A stretch of 64,000 nt of DNA from Psychrobacter nivimaris (GCF_009812035.1 NZ_VZIZ01000031.1:1-64000), one strand, 5' to 3'; positions 48,001-57,749 are shown, counted from the first letter of the stretch. Notes: a model not told the origin generated them from the letters alone. Numbers and translations are program-made.

Positions 48001-48867
48001 AGCACCAAGCGCACAGTTAAATCCAACGGATAGAGGCTTTGCATGGCGGATAGAGTTATAAAACGCCTCAGCTGTTTGACCAGATAGCGTGCGACCTGAC
48101 GCATCGGTAATCGTACCCGAAATCATGATTGGCAACTCAAAGCCAATATCGTCAAATACACCAGTGATCGCAAATATCGCCGCTTTGGCATTTAGCGTAT
48201 CAAAGATCGTCTCAATCAAAATAATATCGACGCCGCCTTCTATCAGGCACAAAGTCGCTTCACGGTAGTTGAGTACCAACTCATCAAAGGTAATATTACG
48301 AAATGCAGGATCATTGACATCAGGCGATAGTGAGCACGTGCGTGAAGTCGGGCCAACAACACCCGCAACGAAGCGCGGCTTCTCAGGCGTTTTTGCGGTA
48401 AATTCATCCGCCGCTGCTCTAGCAATCTTGGCTGCTGTCCTATTTAGTTCTGGCACTAGGTACTGCATGTCATAGTCAGCCATCGACAGACGCGTACCGT
48501 TAAAGGTATTGGTCTCGATGATATCAGCACCCGCTAGCAGATGATCGTGATGAATGTCTTTAATCATGTGCGGCTGAGTCAGTACCAGTAGATCGTTGTT
48601 GCCGCGTACATCTTGGTCGATATCAGCAAAACGCTCACCACGATAATCTGCTTCTTCTAACTTATAGGTCTGAATCTGCGTACCCATCGCACCATCTAAC
48701 ATCAAAATGCGTGATGCCATCTGCTCAGTAATACGGGCACGAGCGGTTAGTTGCTGCTCTTTAAACGGAAATACAGCAGGTGGTGTTAATATAAAGTCAT
48801 TAGCGGATGAGGAACTAGAGGCGGTATCGATATGAGAATCGTTTGGTGAGGTCGTCGTTGGAATCAT
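45064..48867 (-). CDS. metH: Cobalamin-dependent methionine synthase
   Basis: A 1267-residue modular enzyme that moves methyl from 5-methyltetrahydrofolate to homocysteine through B12. The homocysteine domain (about residues 35-365) has [12 protein letters not shown] and the zinc cysteines in [11 protein letters not shown]. The pterin domain (about 390-660) has [13 protein letters not shown]. The cap is followed by the B12-binding motif [11 protein letters not shown] (about 795-805). The activation domain (about 920-1267) has [15 protein letters not shown]. Length fits the family (1227 in E. coli). About 35 extra low-complexity residues precede the first domain. A truncated second 3' end lies downstream at 43797. 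Confidence 0.97.
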   Translation of the reverse strand: MIPTTTSPNDSHIDTASSSSSANDFILTPPAVFPFKEQQLTARARITEQMASRILMLDGAMGTQIQTYKLEEADYRGERFADIDQDVRGNNDLLVLTQPHMIKDIHHDHLLAGADIIETNTFNGTRLSMADYDMQYLVPELNRTAAKIARAAADEFTAKTPEKPRFVAGVVGPTSRTCSLSPDVNDPAFRNITFDELVLNYREATLCLIEGGVDIILIETIFDTLNAKAAIFAITGVFDDIGFELPIMISGTITDASGRTLSGQTAEAFYNSIRHAKPLSVGFNCALGADALRPHIQTLSNIADTYVSAHPNAGLPNEFGEYDETAEETAALLEGFAKAGILNIVGGCCGTTPEHIRQIAKVVANYPPRVIPEIAPACRLSGLEPFTINSDSLFVNVGERTNVTGSKKFLRLIKTEAYTEALDVARDQVEGGAQIVDINMDEGMLDSKQAMIHFVNLVSGEPDISRVPLMIDSSKWDIIEEGLKRTQGKSVVNSISLKEGHAEFVERAKLCMRYGAAIIVMAFDEDGQADTYERKIEISKRSYDVLVDEVGFPSEDIIFDPNIFAVATGITEHNNYGADFINATRWITQNLPNAMVSGGVSNVSFSFRGNPIREAINSVFLYHAIQNGLTMGIVNPAMLEVYDDIPKEARDAIEDVMLNRNQGETGQDATERLMTVAENYQDGGKKKDSTVDMSWREGTVEERIAHALVKGVTTFIEADTKEAWEKYPKPLEVIEGPLMDGMNIVGDLFGAGKMFLPQVVKSARVMKQSVAWLNPYIEAEKVEGEVKGKILMATVKGDVHDIGKNIVGVVLGCNGYDIVDLGVMVPCEKILDTAIAEKVDIIGLSGLITPSLDEMVYVAKQMQERGMTLPLMIGGATTSKAHTAVKVEPQYQNDGVIYVSDASRSVGVVTKLLSKEHRQALIDETREEYVKVRERLAKRQPKAAKVTYAESVKIGFQYDWETYVPPVPNKLGQVILDDYPISNLLPYIDWTPFFISWGLTGKYPKILQDDVVGEAARDLFENAEELLQKMIDEKSIVAKGVFKLMPARRTGADTVTVYDNDPQNGGSPAYQFEHLRQQSDKASGKPNFSLADFISPSETHTDHLGGFTVSIVGTEALAEQYKAAGDDYNAIMVQALSDRLAEAFAEHLHELIRKEYWGYQPTESLTNDEMIKEKYVGIRPAPGYPACPEHTEKGKLFDWLGTVDAIGTTLTESYAMWPASSVSGFYYSHPDSEYFNVGKISRDQLESYAERKGWDMKTAEKWLNPNL

Positions 48868-49437
48868 AGGTGTGCTGCTTATATCGTAATTATTAAAAAA
48901 AGAAGGAATAACAAACCAGTAGCGTGCAGGGTCTCACGAAGAGGACCGCAAATTTGCATTATTTTAGCATGAAAAGTTTGCTACATAGGGATACTGCATA
49001 TTCCTCTTTGGCAATAGATAAATAGGAGGAGAGCTAAGTAACAAAGTAAGACATCAGAGTCTATTTCATAAAGCAGATACGCACAAATGAATATCATTTC
49101 GCTAAGGGGTTACATAAAGCTTTTCTTTTGCAAATGAAAGCCAACGGGAACGCCCAGAAGTCAGACAGAATTTACACCCATACCACAAAAAATTGCGCAA
49201 AGTCAGGTTGATAAAGATTGCTTACATGTTAATTTAATTTCAGAAATACAAGGTCTTAGTAAGTCCTACTTATAAATACAGGCTCATTTATTAGCAATAA
49301 CTTGTATCAACAGTATCGGTATTAGCAGTGCAATACGCTGAGCAAATGGCATTAGCAGGCAGGATGATCTGTAAGACAGTAATAGCATAGTTGAAACAAT
49401 ACCAATCAAAGAAATTCAAATCATTAAGGAAAATGTT
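48868..49437. other. Gene-less region between divergent metH and a fasciclin gene
   Basis: This 570-base gap must hold both divergent promoters. A small hairpin, GGTCTC with GAGGACC (about 48930-48948), lies in the metH 5' leader. I looked for SAH or cobalamin riboswitch cores upstream of metH and did not see one, although eye inspection is weak evidence. No open frame is convincing. Confidence 0.45.
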
Positions 49438-49992
49438 ATGAAACTTACTAAAATTGCCACCATCGGTACATTGGCTATCTCAATTGCAGGTCTAAGTGCT
49501 TGTAATAATATGATGCCAGCAAAGACGGGTGATATGAAAGCACCAATGCACAGTCAGAGTACGGCTAAGATGAATGTTGTACAAATTGCGCAAAGCAATC
49601 CTGATTTCTCAGTATTGGTAGAAGCGGTACAAGCAGCAGGTCTAGTCGATATGTTGTCTGACCCTAACGCTCACTATACGGTATTTGCACCAACCAATGC
49701 TGCCTTTATGCAAGCATTGCAAGAAACAGGCATGACCAAAGCACAGCTATTCGCTAATAAGCCACTATTAACCAAAGTATTGGGTTATCACGTAATCGCG
49801 GGTGATATGGCTATGTATGCCAAAGATGTGAAGCCTGGCAACGTGATGACTGCTAGTAAAGACACGTTGATGGTAACCAAAGAAGGCAAATTAATGGATG
49901 AAAACGGTCGCACAACGAATATCGTGAAGACTGATATCGCTGCCAACAATGGTGTTGTCCATGTAATCGATAGAGTGTTGTTGCCTAAATAA
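49438..49992 (+). CDS. Fasciclin-domain lipoprotein 1
   Basis: A 184-residue probable lipoprotein. The signal ends at LSAC (Cys22). One fasciclin (FAS1) domain follows, with the H1 box HYTVFAPTNAAF (about residues 79-90), YHVIAGDM, and the closing NNGVVHVIDRVLLPK. AAGGAAAAT precedes the ATG. FAS1 proteins are adhesive, surface-exposed modules; the partner is unknown. A second, longer fasciclin gene lies 423 bases downstream, with the relic of another between. Confidence 0.92.
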   Translation: MKLTKIATIGTLAISIAGLSACNNMMPAKTGDMKAPMHSQSTAKMNVVQIAQSNPDFSVLVEAVQAAGLVDMLSDPNAHYTVFAPTNAAFMQALQETGMTKAQLFANKPLLTKVLGYHVIAGDMAMYAKDVKPGNVMTASKDTLMVTKEGKLMDENGRTTNIVKTDIAANNGVVHVIDRVLLPK

Positions 49993-50034
49993 TTTTTAAC
50001 TGAGGCATACCAACTGTATTTATTATAAGACTAA

Positions 50035-50080
50035 GCAGCCATTGTTTGTGGTGATTTCATTATCAGACAATGGCTGTTTT
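50035..50080 (+). terminator. Probable terminator after fasciclin gene 1
   Basis: CAGCCATTGTTTG and CAGACAATGGCTG pair with one mismatch around a 16-base loop and are followed by TTTT. Confidence 0.7.
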
Positions 50081-50179
50081 AGACTTTAGAGCTTTATCTA
50101 TATAAGTTTCTATTTAGGTTGGAATTTTTTAAATAAAAATCCGAAAATAGTTAATCCACATCATTTTGTCTGAAAAATC

Positions 50180-50245
50180 GCAATAACTGATATACAAGCA
50201 AACAATGCTATATACGTGATTGATACAGTGTTGCTACCTAAGTAA
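50180..50245 (+). pseudogene. Relic of a fasciclin gene 3' end
   Basis: The frame AITDIQANNAIYVIDTVLLPK plus stop (50180-50245, read in parts) closely matches the last residues of fasciclin gene 1, TDIAANNGVVHVIDRVLLPK. No start codon and no upstream domain remain. Confidence 0.75.
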
Positions 50246-50415
50246 ATACCATTTAAAAATTAAACAGTTAGACTGAGAACTATCAATATAACGGACCAAA
50301 TAGTATGACTAAGTAATTGATACATTTATCAATCATTAGTCGCCATTATATTTATCGAAAGTTATTAATTTAAATAAATCCCTTAATCAATTATTTATCC
50401 AAAAAGGAATTACCT

Positions 50416-51021
50416 ATGTTAAAGAAGAACTTGTTATCTATCGCAGTTGTAACCGCAGCCATGTCACTAGCAGCGTGTAACGATACTGAAACTGTTGCAG
50501 AGCCAACTGAACCAGAAGCGACTGAAGAGATGGCAGTTGAGCCAGTTGCTGAGACAGAAGCTGTTGAAGCAGAACCAATGGCCGAAATGGATATGGAAGC
50601 GACTCAAACTATCGCTGAAATCGCAGCAGAGAACGAAAACCTAACTATCCTAACCGCTGCGCTACAGGCTGCTGGTCTTGATACTATGCTAATGGAAGAA
50701 ACTAAGCATACTGTATTTGCCCCAACTGATGATGCGTTTGCGCCAGTACTAGAAAAATTAGGCGTGACTAAAGAAGAGTTATTGGCCAATACAGACTTGT
50801 TAAAAACTGTTCTTCCTTACCATGTACTAGCAATGGAAGTTAAAGCGGCTGATATCCCATACGGTACTGAGATCGAAACAGCGAACGGTAAAACCATTAC
50901 TATTAGTGAAGACAACGTAATTACTGATGCTACTGGTAACACAGCAAATATCACTGGTACAGATATCATGGCAACCAATGGTGTGGTCCACACTATCGAT
51001 GCAGTATTAATGCCTGAATAA
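50416..51021 (+). CDS. Fasciclin-domain lipoprotein 2 with acidic linker
   Basis: A 201-residue probable lipoprotein. The lipobox is SLAAC (Cys21). A Glu/Ala/Pro-rich linker covers about residues 25-65, longer and far more acidic than in fasciclin protein 1. One FAS1 domain follows, with HTVFAPTDDAF (about 97-107), YHVLAMEV and TNGVVHTIDAVLMPE. AAGGAAT precedes the ATG. A terminator follows. The pair arose by duplication and has diverged in the linker. Confidence 0.92.
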   Translation: MLKKNLLSIAVVTAAMSLAACNDTETVAEPTEPEATEEMAVEPVAETEAVEAEPMAEMDMEATQTIAEIAAENENLTILTAALQAAGLDTMLMEETKHTVFAPTDDAFAPVLEKLGVTKEELLANTDLLKTVLPYHVLAMEVKAADIPYGTEIETANGKTITISEDNVITDATGNTANITGTDIMATNGVVHTIDAVLMPE

Positions 51022-51061
51022 GCTATTTATTATATGTAGATTCATAATCTATAAATTAAAG

Positions 51062-51090
51062 AAAGCCTGGCCATTGCGCTAGGCTTTTTT
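51062..51090 (+). terminator. Rho-independent terminator after fasciclin gene 2
   Basis: AAAGCCT and AGGCTTT pair around a 14-base interval and run into TTTTTT. The rest of the 405-base gap to the next gene shows nothing else apart from a second terminator at 51353. Confidence 0.78.
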
Positions 51091-51352
51091 ACGTCTATGA
51101 ATTAAAAATAGGGGAACTGTAGTTTACCTATACTGGTACGGCTACCTAATAAAAATAAGGTCATAAAACACTAAGGTAAGATTTATAAGAGAGGATGAAA
51201 AAAAATAAGGTGACTGTCATATATTATTTCAAAGACAGCTTAACTTTAGAAAATAAAAGGGTAGCTTTAAGGTATTAAATCAGTTTGTATGAACGTAGGT
51301 TTTGATGTTTTCTCGGTAAGCTATTCTGTAGTGGTGTAGAAAACTATCCAAA

Positions 51353-51390
51353 CAAAAAAGCCCGAGAACATGGTCTCGGGCTTTTTTTTA
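51353..51390. terminator. Bidirectional terminator after the alanine symporter gene
   Basis: AAAAAAGCCCGAGA and TCTCGGGCTTTTTT are perfect complements around ACATGG, with A- and T-runs on both sides. On the minus strand it ends the symporter transcript. Confidence 0.93.
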
Positions 51391-51426
51391 TTCAATAAGA
51401 TTAAGGAGCAATCTTACTAAATCGAC

Positions 51427-52974
51427 TTACACTTTATCTTTACGTAATGGGTCAGCGTTCATGCTTTTTTGCTGTGCTAGATGACGCTCTTCCCAATACG
51501 GTGCGTTTTTGATACCGAATTTAGCAGGATCAAAACTATAGAGAGTTACGCCAGCTTTACGCTGAGCTTCATAGTCTTTAAGCATAGTAAGGGTTGGACG
51601 AGCCACGATGAAGATGACAAGAATACCAACAATGTTAAGCCAAGCCATAAGACCAACACCGATATCACCGATTGCCCAGATATAACCAGCTGAGTTTAGA
51701 CCACCATAAGCAACCATCGCCATGATAAGCACTTTCACTAGGAATAGACCAGTTCTGTTCGCACTACGACCGAGGAAACGTGTTAAGTAAGCGACGTTTA
51801 CTTCAGCGATGTAGTAGTAAGCCAAAATCGTTGTAAAGGCAAAGAAGAATACAGCGATTGCGATAAAGGCATTACCAAACGTACCGTATACAGATTCCAT
51901 TGCCATTTGCGTGAACGCAGGAGCATTGATTTCAGTAGTAGCAGCAACGTTCTGTACGATGAACTGACCATCTGGTAGCGTACCTTGAATGTTGTACATA
52001 CCAGTAGACAAGATCATGAATGCAGTAGCAGAACATACTAGTAATGTATCAACATATACTGAGAATGCCTGAACGAGACCCTGCTGTGATGGATGCTCAA
52101 CTTCAGCAGCAGCAGCAGCGTGAGGACCTGTACCCTGACCAGCTTCGTTAGAGTAGATACCACGTTTCACACCCCAACCGATAGCAGCACCAAAACCTGC
52201 TTGTGCAGTGAATGCATCACCAACGATCATACCAAATACATCTGGAATCAAGCTGAAGTTGCTGAACATGATGATTAGCGCTAGGGCAATATAACCTAAT
52301 GCCATAAAAGGTACTGCAAACTCAGTAAAGGTTGCAATACGCTTAATACCACCAAAGATGATGATACCTAGCACGACTAAGATGATAGCCAAGCCGACCA
52401 AACGCATAGAGCCAACTTCTAGGCCTGCAACGTTCATGATCGTACCTTCGCCCATTACCTGTGCAAATGCACTGATAACACCGTTCGCCTGTACACCAGG
52501 TAAGAACATACCACATGATAAAATAGAAGCGATTGCGAAGAGGATGCCGTACCACTTTTGACCAAGGGCACGTTCAAAGTAATAAGCTGGGCCACCGCGA
52601 TATTCGCCAGTTACCACATCTTTTTCTTTATAAATTTGAGCAAGAGTAGATTCGACATAGGCTGTAGATGCGCCTAGAAAAGCTACGACCCACATCCAGA
52701 ATACGGCACCTGGGCCACCGAAGCCGATAGCAGCAGCTACCCCAGCGATGTTACCCATACCCACACGACCGGCGAGTGAGACGGCAAGTGCCTGAAATGA
52801 TGAGATACCCTGTGCACTAGATTTACCAGTGAATAGGAGTTTGATCATCTCACCGAATAGACGTACTTGTACAAAGCGCGTCATAATGGAATAGAACAGA
52901 CCGGCACCCAAGCAGAGATAAATCAGCGCTGGGCTCCAGATAATTCCATTTACTAAGTTAACTAAACCTTCCAT
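51427..52974 (-). CDS. Alanine/glycine:cation symporter (AGCS family)
   Basis: A 515-residue inner-membrane carrier that takes up alanine or glycine with Na+ or H+. Around eleven hydrophobic segments are visible. The family signature is GAVFWMWVVAFLGAST (about residues 89-104), preceded by SLAGRVGMGNIAGVAAAIGF (about 66-85), the cation/substrate region. GVKRGIYSNEAGQGTGPHAA (about 270-289) is also diagnostic. The C-terminal tail is cytoplasmic and polar. AGGAAC precedes the ATG at 52974. The 5' leader carries a long inverted repeat 52-87 bases upstream of the start. Confidence 0.95.
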   Translation of the reverse strand: MEGLVNLVNGIIWSPALIYLCLGAGLFYSIMTRFVQVRLFGEMIKLLFTGKSSAQGISSFQALAVSLAGRVGMGNIAGVAAAIGFGGPGAVFWMWVVAFLGASTAYVESTLAQIYKEKDVVTGEYRGGPAYYFERALGQKWYGILFAIASILSCGMFLPGVQANGVISAFAQVMGEGTIMNVAGLEVGSMRLVGLAIILVVLGIIIFGGIKRIATFTEFAVPFMALGYIALALIIMFSNFSLIPDVFGMIVGDAFTAQAGFGAAIGWGVKRGIYSNEAGQGTGPHAAAAAEVEHPSQQGLVQAFSVYVDTLLVCSATAFMILSTGMYNIQGTLPDGQFIVQNVAATTEINAPAFTQMAMESVYGTFGNAFIAIAVFFFAFTTILAYYYIAEVNVAYLTRFLGRSANRTGLFLVKVLIMAMVAYGGLNSAGYIWAIGDIGVGLMAWLNIVGILVIFIVARPTLTMLKDYEAQRKAGVTLYSFDPAKFGIKNAPYWEERHLAQQKSMNADPLRKDKV

Positions 52975-53025
52975 ATTTATGTTCCTAGTACTGTCTCAAG
53001 GTGGCACTGTTTGCTAGGAGTAAAC

Positions 53026-53061
53026 TAACTGGTTAACTTACTTATTTAAGTTAAGCAGTTA
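53026..53061 (-). promoter_or_regulatory. 15-bp inverted repeat in the leader of the alanine symporter gene
   Basis: TAACTGGTTAACTTA (53026-53040) and TAAGTTAAGCAGTTA (53047-53061) match at 14 of 15 positions around a six-base loop. There is no T-run after it. It could be an operator for a dimeric regulator or an mRNA hairpin. Confidence 0.65.
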
Positions 53062-53923
53062 AAGTCTCTGCATCGACTTATTTGTTGTCTAAGTCTCATG
53101 TGCTTGGCCACCAAGAATGGACTGTAGTTGTCTGTATTTACCCGCGTATCTCGTCAGTAATACGGACTATTTGCATAGCGCTTATCACTGACAATATTAA
53201 TATCAGCTGCGTTTACTATTATTCTACAACCTCAACTACTGCGGTCTTCTATCATCATGTTATACATCAGATGAGTCATAAGTTGACCGGCGGATAAAAC
53301 AGGCGGTTATATAATTAAATATCCATCACCATGATGGCATTCAACTTACTATGAGCTGTCTTGAATAAATACATGACTGGTATGGCGAATTGACAGTATT
53401 TAGCGATAATTTGACAGTTAATTGATGTTTTTATTAAGAAATTAACAACTCGCTAATACTAATCAAACTATAAGTCCACTACCAAATGTATTCAAACCGT
53501 ACGGCTACGTAACTGCAATTTGCCATATTTTTGTACTAATTACTAGAAATTTCTTTATAGACAGTAGATATATTCATATTTCATTTGGCAGATACATTAG
53601 CAAGATTTGGATAATATATAAATAATTGTTTGTACTTTCATAACATTTAGTCTGATTCCTCTAGACTGCTAGATTTTTGCTCTATATCTATCATGATAAA
53701 AACGCGTTATCGTTGACACTATGCGGTTGTGTTTTGGTAACGACCAATTGTAAAAAGCCGTGTATAACGCCATCATTAGGACAACTTCTTTTGATATCAT
53801 GCTGATAGAGTGATGCGCAGATATACAGTATATAGAGTGCATGACTGCCGTATGAATACCAAGAAAACTTAAAAATATTAAAAACGTGGTACTGGATATT
53901 TATCATTATTAGGAGAATCAACA
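53062..53923. other. Gene-less region ahead of lemA
   Basis: About 860 bases without a supported gene. It should contain the divergent promoters for the alanine symporter and lemA. Two short open frames (53082-53297 plus, 53691-53924 minus) lack ribosome sites and sensible composition. The region is AT-rich, and I see no tRNA or terminator. Confidence 0.5.
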
Positions 53924-54556
53924 ATGACGCGTAAATCTATTATGAAGCCGATGTTGCTAGCCGCTTTATTGACAACTTCTACGGTTGGTCTCAGCGGCTG
54001 TGGCTACAATAACCTGCAGGCACAAGATGAGCAGGTCACTGCTTCATGGTCAGAAGTGGTCAACCAGTATCAGCGCCGTTCTGATTTGGTGCCAAACTTA
54101 GTCAAAGTCGTACAGCAATATGCCGATCAAGAGCAAGAGGTCTTCACCCAAGTGGCAGAAGCTCGCTCACGTGCGGGCGGTATCACGGTGACGCCAGAAG
54201 TACTCAATGATCCAGAAGCGATGGAGCGTTATGCAGCAGCGCAAGAGCAGATGACAGGTGCGTTATCGCGTTTGATGGCGGTGTCTGAGCGTTATCCAGA
54301 TCTAAAGTCAGATGCATTGTTTCAAGATTTGCAAGCACAGTTAGAAGGTACTGAGAACCGTATTGCTGTTGCTCGTAACCGTTATATTCAAGAAGTGCAG
54401 GGATACAATACAACGGTACGTCAGTTCCCAACCAACATCACTGCAAAAGTATTTGGTATGGACACTAAGCCCAACTTTAGTGTGGCCAATGAAGAGGCGA
54501 TTTCAACCGCACCAAGTGTTGATTTTGGCGATTCTACAGAAAAGTCAGCTGAATAA
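53924..54556 (+). CDS. lemA: LemA-family lipoprotein
   Basis: A 210-residue LemA protein. It opens with a lipobox GLSGC (Cys26). The family segment is YNNLQAQDEQVTASWSEVVN (28-47), followed by the three-helix bundle with QRRSDLVPNLVKVVQQYA, RLMAVSERYPDLKSD, and NRIAVARNRYIQEVQGYN. AGGAGAAT precedes the ATG. LemA and TPM-domain proteins are often encoded together, as here. LemA may help membrane or envelope quality control, but the family role is not established. Confidence 0.93.
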   Translation: MTRKSIMKPMLLAALLTTSTVGLSGCGYNNLQAQDEQVTASWSEVVNQYQRRSDLVPNLVKVVQQYADQEQEVFTQVAEARSRAGGITVTPEVLNDPEAMERYAAAQEQMTGALSRLMAVSERYPDLKSDALFQDLQAQLEGTENRIAVARNRYIQEVQGYNTTVRQFPTNITAKVFGMDTKPNFSVANEEAISTAPSVDFGDSTEKSAE

Positions 54557-54679
54557 AATTTAGAATGAACGTGAAGACAGAGCGGCATAGGCAGCTCTGT
54601 TTATTTAGCTAATGGTTTGATAATGATTAGTTAGAGTCTATCAATTGGTAAAGATGTTATCTGAGGTGGTATAGATTAG

Positions 54680-55849
54680 ATGAATAATTCAAAAGCAATC
54701 TTATCAGCATTACTGTTTACGTTAGGTGTCGTCAGCGTGCCTGCATTGCACGCTGCACCCAATGATACAGCGGTGGCGACAGATAGCACCTCGAATCTGC
54801 AAAACCGTAGTGTCGAAGAGTTGGTGGCCGTTGCTAAAGCAGGCGAGTCTAATGAAGCAATTAATGATGCTGTATTAAATAACGATGCTATCAATGAAGC
54901 GATGCTCGGCAACGACGCTATCAATCAAAACGCAGATAGCCAAAGTACAGCAAATGATACAGCCAATGCCCAAACAACCGCTCAGCCACCTGTACGTTCC
55001 AGTGCCGAGGGTGTTGATGCTGATAAGTTGATACTCAATGAACCAGTCGTTGATCAAGCCAATATTTTAAATCCTCAAGAAAAGCTACGTCTAGAGGCGC
55101 AGCTTCGAAGTATCTATCAGCAGGGGTTAGCACAAGCAGCAGTGGTTATCGTACCGACTACCAATGGCGTACCAATATTTGATTATGCATTGCAAGTTGC
55201 TGAGAAGTGGGAATTGGGTGATGAAGCTATCGATGATGGTCTACTGATTGTCGTCGCTGTCAATGACCGTGATATGTATATCCTAACGGGTTATGGACTA
55301 GAAGGCGTCTTACCAGATGCGGCGGTTAACCGTGTCATCCGAGAAGATATTACGCCGTTATTTAAGCAAAATAACTATGGTGCAGGGATAATCGCTGGCG
55401 TTGAAGCGCTTAAAACACGCTTAACTGCTGATCCTGAAGTCTTAGCCCGTGCTGATGCACAAGCTGCAGAACGTACTGCTCAGCAAAGCTCAGACGAGCT
55501 GCCGTCACCTATCTTCCTATTTATTATGGCGATGATTTTTGGTAGCTTTATTACTAATATATTGGGCCGAGTATTTGGTTCTATTATTACTGCTGGCGGG
55601 TTTTTTGCAGGTTCAATGGCATTAGGTGGCGGTTTCTTCATGACGCTGATTATGGCAATATTCATCTGGATGTTTTTGATCTCACGCGGCGGTGGCGGTG
55701 GAAAAGGCGGCGGCGGTAAAGGTGGTCGCAGAGGCGGCATGATTTTCTTACCCGGTATGGGCGGCGGTAGTGGAGGCGGCTTTGGCGGTGGCGGCTTTGG
55801 CGGTGGCGGCGGTGGTTTCGGCGGCGGCGGTGCAGGTGGCTCGTGGTAA
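54680..55849 (+). CDS. TPM-domain membrane protein with Gly-rich tail (YgcG-like)
   Basis: A 389-residue protein with an N-terminal signal peptide ending near ALHAA. A low-complexity Asn/Asp/Ala linker (about 60-115, with repeated NDAIN units) leads to the TPM domain (about 120-260, with ANILNPQEKLRLEAQL and VAEKWELGDEAIDDGLLIVVA). Two membrane segments follow (about 277-295 and 300-335). The tail is almost pure Gly/Phe/Ser (about 340-389), as in YgcG-type proteins. It is the second gene of the LemA-TPM-TPM trio. Confidence 0.9.
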   Translation: MNNSKAILSALLFTLGVVSVPALHAAPNDTAVATDSTSNLQNRSVEELVAVAKAGESNEAINDAVLNNDAINEAMLGNDAINQNADSQSTANDTANAQTTAQPPVRSSAEGVDADKLILNEPVVDQANILNPQEKLRLEAQLRSIYQQGLAQAAVVIVPTTNGVPIFDYALQVAEKWELGDEAIDDGLLIVVAVNDRDMYILTGYGLEGVLPDAAVNRVIREDITPLFKQNNYGAGIIAGVEALKTRLTADPEVLARADAQAAERTAQQSSDELPSPIFLFIMAMIFGSFITNILGRVFGSIITAGGFFAGSMALGGGFFMTLIMAIFIWMFLISRGGGGGKGGGGKGGRRGGMIFLPGMGGGSGGGFGGGGFGGGGGGFGGGGAGGSW

Positions 55850-55920
55850 GTATTCCACATACGCAAACAAAATAAACTCTACATAACCATCGAAAACGAC
55901 GTACTTGAGGAAATAATATA

Positions 55921-56445
55921 ATGGTAGAAGACAACGCTTCAAACCCCAGTTTTGCCCGCTGGTGGCGTCAAGTTTTGTTCGTCCCTTTATTACATAGTAA
56001 GTGGCTAACAACAGAATCTAAGGCGCGTTTAACAGATGGTGTGACACGAGCCGAACGTGGGCATCGTGGTGAAGTATTCTTAATCGTAGAAAACCATCTG
56101 CCTATCCAAGAGGCCTATCGCATGAACTGCCGTGAGCGTGCGATTGATTTGTTTAGCGAATATCGCGTCTGGGATACTGAAGAAAATACGGGCGTCTTGA
56201 TCTATGTCAATATATGCGAGCGTAAACTAGAGATTGTCGCAGACCGAGGTATCAGCGCTCACGTTAGTCCAACAGTATGGAATGCAATGTGCGAAAAGGC
56301 AGTATCTGGTATTGCTACTCAAAAGACAGAAGAGAGCTTAGCTGAACTGCTAGACGAAGTGGGGCAAGTGTTACGTCAATACTATCATTTAGAGCGCGAT
56401 CCAGAAGGCAATGAGCTGTCTGATACAGTCGTATTTTTAAAGTAA
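55921..56445 (+). CDS. Soluble TPM-domain protein
   Basis: A 174-residue protein with a single TPM domain and no signal peptide or tail. It has AERGHRGEVFLIVENHLP (about 44-61), RAIDLFSEYRVWDTEENTGV (about 77-96), and ICERKLEIVADRGI. It follows the YgcG-like gene by 71 bases and is probably in the same operon. Lacking a membrane anchor, it may be cytoplasmic or associate with its neighbours. Confidence 0.88.
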   Translation: MVEDNASNPSFARWWRQVLFVPLLHSKWLTTESKARLTDGVTRAERGHRGEVFLIVENHLPIQEAYRMNCRERAIDLFSEYRVWDTEENTGVLIYVNICERKLEIVADRGISAHVSPTVWNAMCEKAVSGIATQKTEESLAELLDEVGQVLRQYYHLERDPEGNELSDTVVFLK

Positions 56446-56649
56446 TTTGCGCCTTATACGGTTGTATTAAGAAGGTTGCTTTTATAAGTAGCTTATCTAT
56501 ACGGTCAAAGGGTTTTGTTTTAGGCGATATGCTTTTAGTGTTAAAATAACTCTTCTGAGACAGATAACACCTCATATATGCATGGTTTGATTATCCTACT
56601 GTGCAATATCTACTAGGGCTCGTCTCGATAACACCATTATTGGAATACT

Positions 56650-57648
56650 ATGATTGAATTAATAAAGAAACTACCGAAAGCCGAACTTCATCTACATATT
56701 GAAGGTTCGCTAGAGCCTGAGCTGATGTTTAGACTGGCCAAAAAGAACAATGTAGAGATACCTTATGACAGCGTAGAAGACGTGCGCGCCGCCTATAACT
56801 TTAACAATCTGCAAAGTTTTTTAGATATTTACTATGCCGGCGCAAATGTTTTACTCACCAAAGATGATTTTTATGATTTGACGTGGGAATATATTCTTAG
56901 ATGTGTCGAAGACAATGTCATCCACACAGAGATATTCTTTGATCCGCAAACGCATACCGAACGCGGCGTGCCTTTTGAAGCGGTCATCACAGGTATCAAA
57001 GAAGCGCTCGCAGATGCCAAAGCAAAATACGGTATCACATCATGCATCATCATGTGTTTTTTGCGTCATTTATCGCAAGAAGAAGCTTTTGAAACGTTAG
57101 AGCAAGCACTGGACTATAAAGACGACATTATCGGTGTGGGTCTGGACTCATCAGAATTAGGCAACCCGCCATCGAAGTTTAAAGAGGTCTTCCAAAAAGC
57201 TAAAGAAGAAGGCTTTAAGTTGGTTGCTCACGCAGGCGAAGAAGCAGACTTTTCGTATATCTACGAAGCGCTAGATTTATTGAATATCAATAGAATTGAT
57301 CATGGTGTGCAGTCTATAAAAAGCCCAGAGTTGATGCAAAGACTTAAAGATGAGCAGATGCCACTGACGGTTTGCCCGAACTCGAATATTGAGCTAAAAG
57401 TCTTTGAGACTTATAAAGAGCACAATATTAAAGAGCTTTTAGACTATGGTCTGAATATTAGCGTCAACTCAGACGATCCAGCTTATTTCAAAGGGTATGT
57501 GAATCAAAACTTTATCAACCTCTACGAAAATCTACCGATTACGGAAGACGATGTTATTACATTAGTAAAAAACTCGTTTAAATCGGCATTTATCAATGAT
57601 GAGTTAAAAGAAGCTTACTTGGCGAGAGTTGATCTTGCATTGAAATAA
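56650..57648 (+). CDS. Adenosine-deaminase-family enzyme, probably adenine deaminase
   Basis: A 332-residue zinc amidohydrolase. Zinc ligands are H14 and H16 (AELHLHIEGS), H194 (AHAGE, with catalytic E197), and D275 (SDDP); H218 (IDHGV) is the acid-base residue. Where true adenosine deaminases have a different loop, this protein has FFDPQTHTERGV and VGLDSSELGNPPSKF. These segments are typical of the adenine-specific group characterised from Pseudomonas (PA0148 type). It therefore probably converts adenine to hypoxanthine and ammonia for purine salvage. Assay would settle adenine versus adenosine. A strong terminator follows. Confidence 0.88.
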   Translation: MIELIKKLPKAELHLHIEGSLEPELMFRLAKKNNVEIPYDSVEDVRAAYNFNNLQSFLDIYYAGANVLLTKDDFYDLTWEYILRCVEDNVIHTEIFFDPQTHTERGVPFEAVITGIKEALADAKAKYGITSCIIMCFLRHLSQEEAFETLEQALDYKDDIIGVGLDSSELGNPPSKFKEVFQKAKEEGFKLVAHAGEEADFSYIYEALDLLNINRIDHGVQSIKSPELMQRLKDEQMPLTVCPNSNIELKVFETYKEHNIKELLDYGLNISVNSDDPAYFKGYVNQNFINLYENLPITEDDVITLVKNSFKSAFINDELKEAYLARVDLALK

Positions 57649-57673
57649 TTTTAACGAGTTCGTTATGAGTAGT

Positions 57674-57712
57674 AAAGGCGTAACGGTTTATATAAACTGT
57701 TACGCCTTTTTT
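57674..57712. terminator. Terminator after the adenine deaminase gene
   Basis: AAAGGCGTAACGGTTTATA and TATAAACTGTTACGCCTTT pair with one mismatch and run into TTTTTT. It lies between convergent genes and may serve both. Confidence 0.92.
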
Positions 57713-57749
57713 GTTGCCTGTCGTTAGTAGTACTTACGAGCAGTAGTAA

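Noticed and set aside
48868..49437. Cobalamin or SAH riboswitch upstream of metH
   Set aside because: I did not find the conserved core of either class by eye; only a small hairpin is visible. A covariance-model search would be needed to exclude it fully.
53082..53297. 71-codon open frame upstream of lemA
   Set aside because: No ribosome site, unusual amino-acid composition and no recognisable domain.
53691..53924. 77-codon minus-strand frame overlapping the lemA promoter region
   Set aside because: It covers the lemA ribosome site and start, and the protein looks like translated AT-rich noncoding DNA.
55480..55866. Proline-rich open frame on the minus strand
   Set aside because: It is the antisense of the glycine-rich tail of the TPM protein (Gly codons GGN read as Pro codons CCN). 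No ribosome site.
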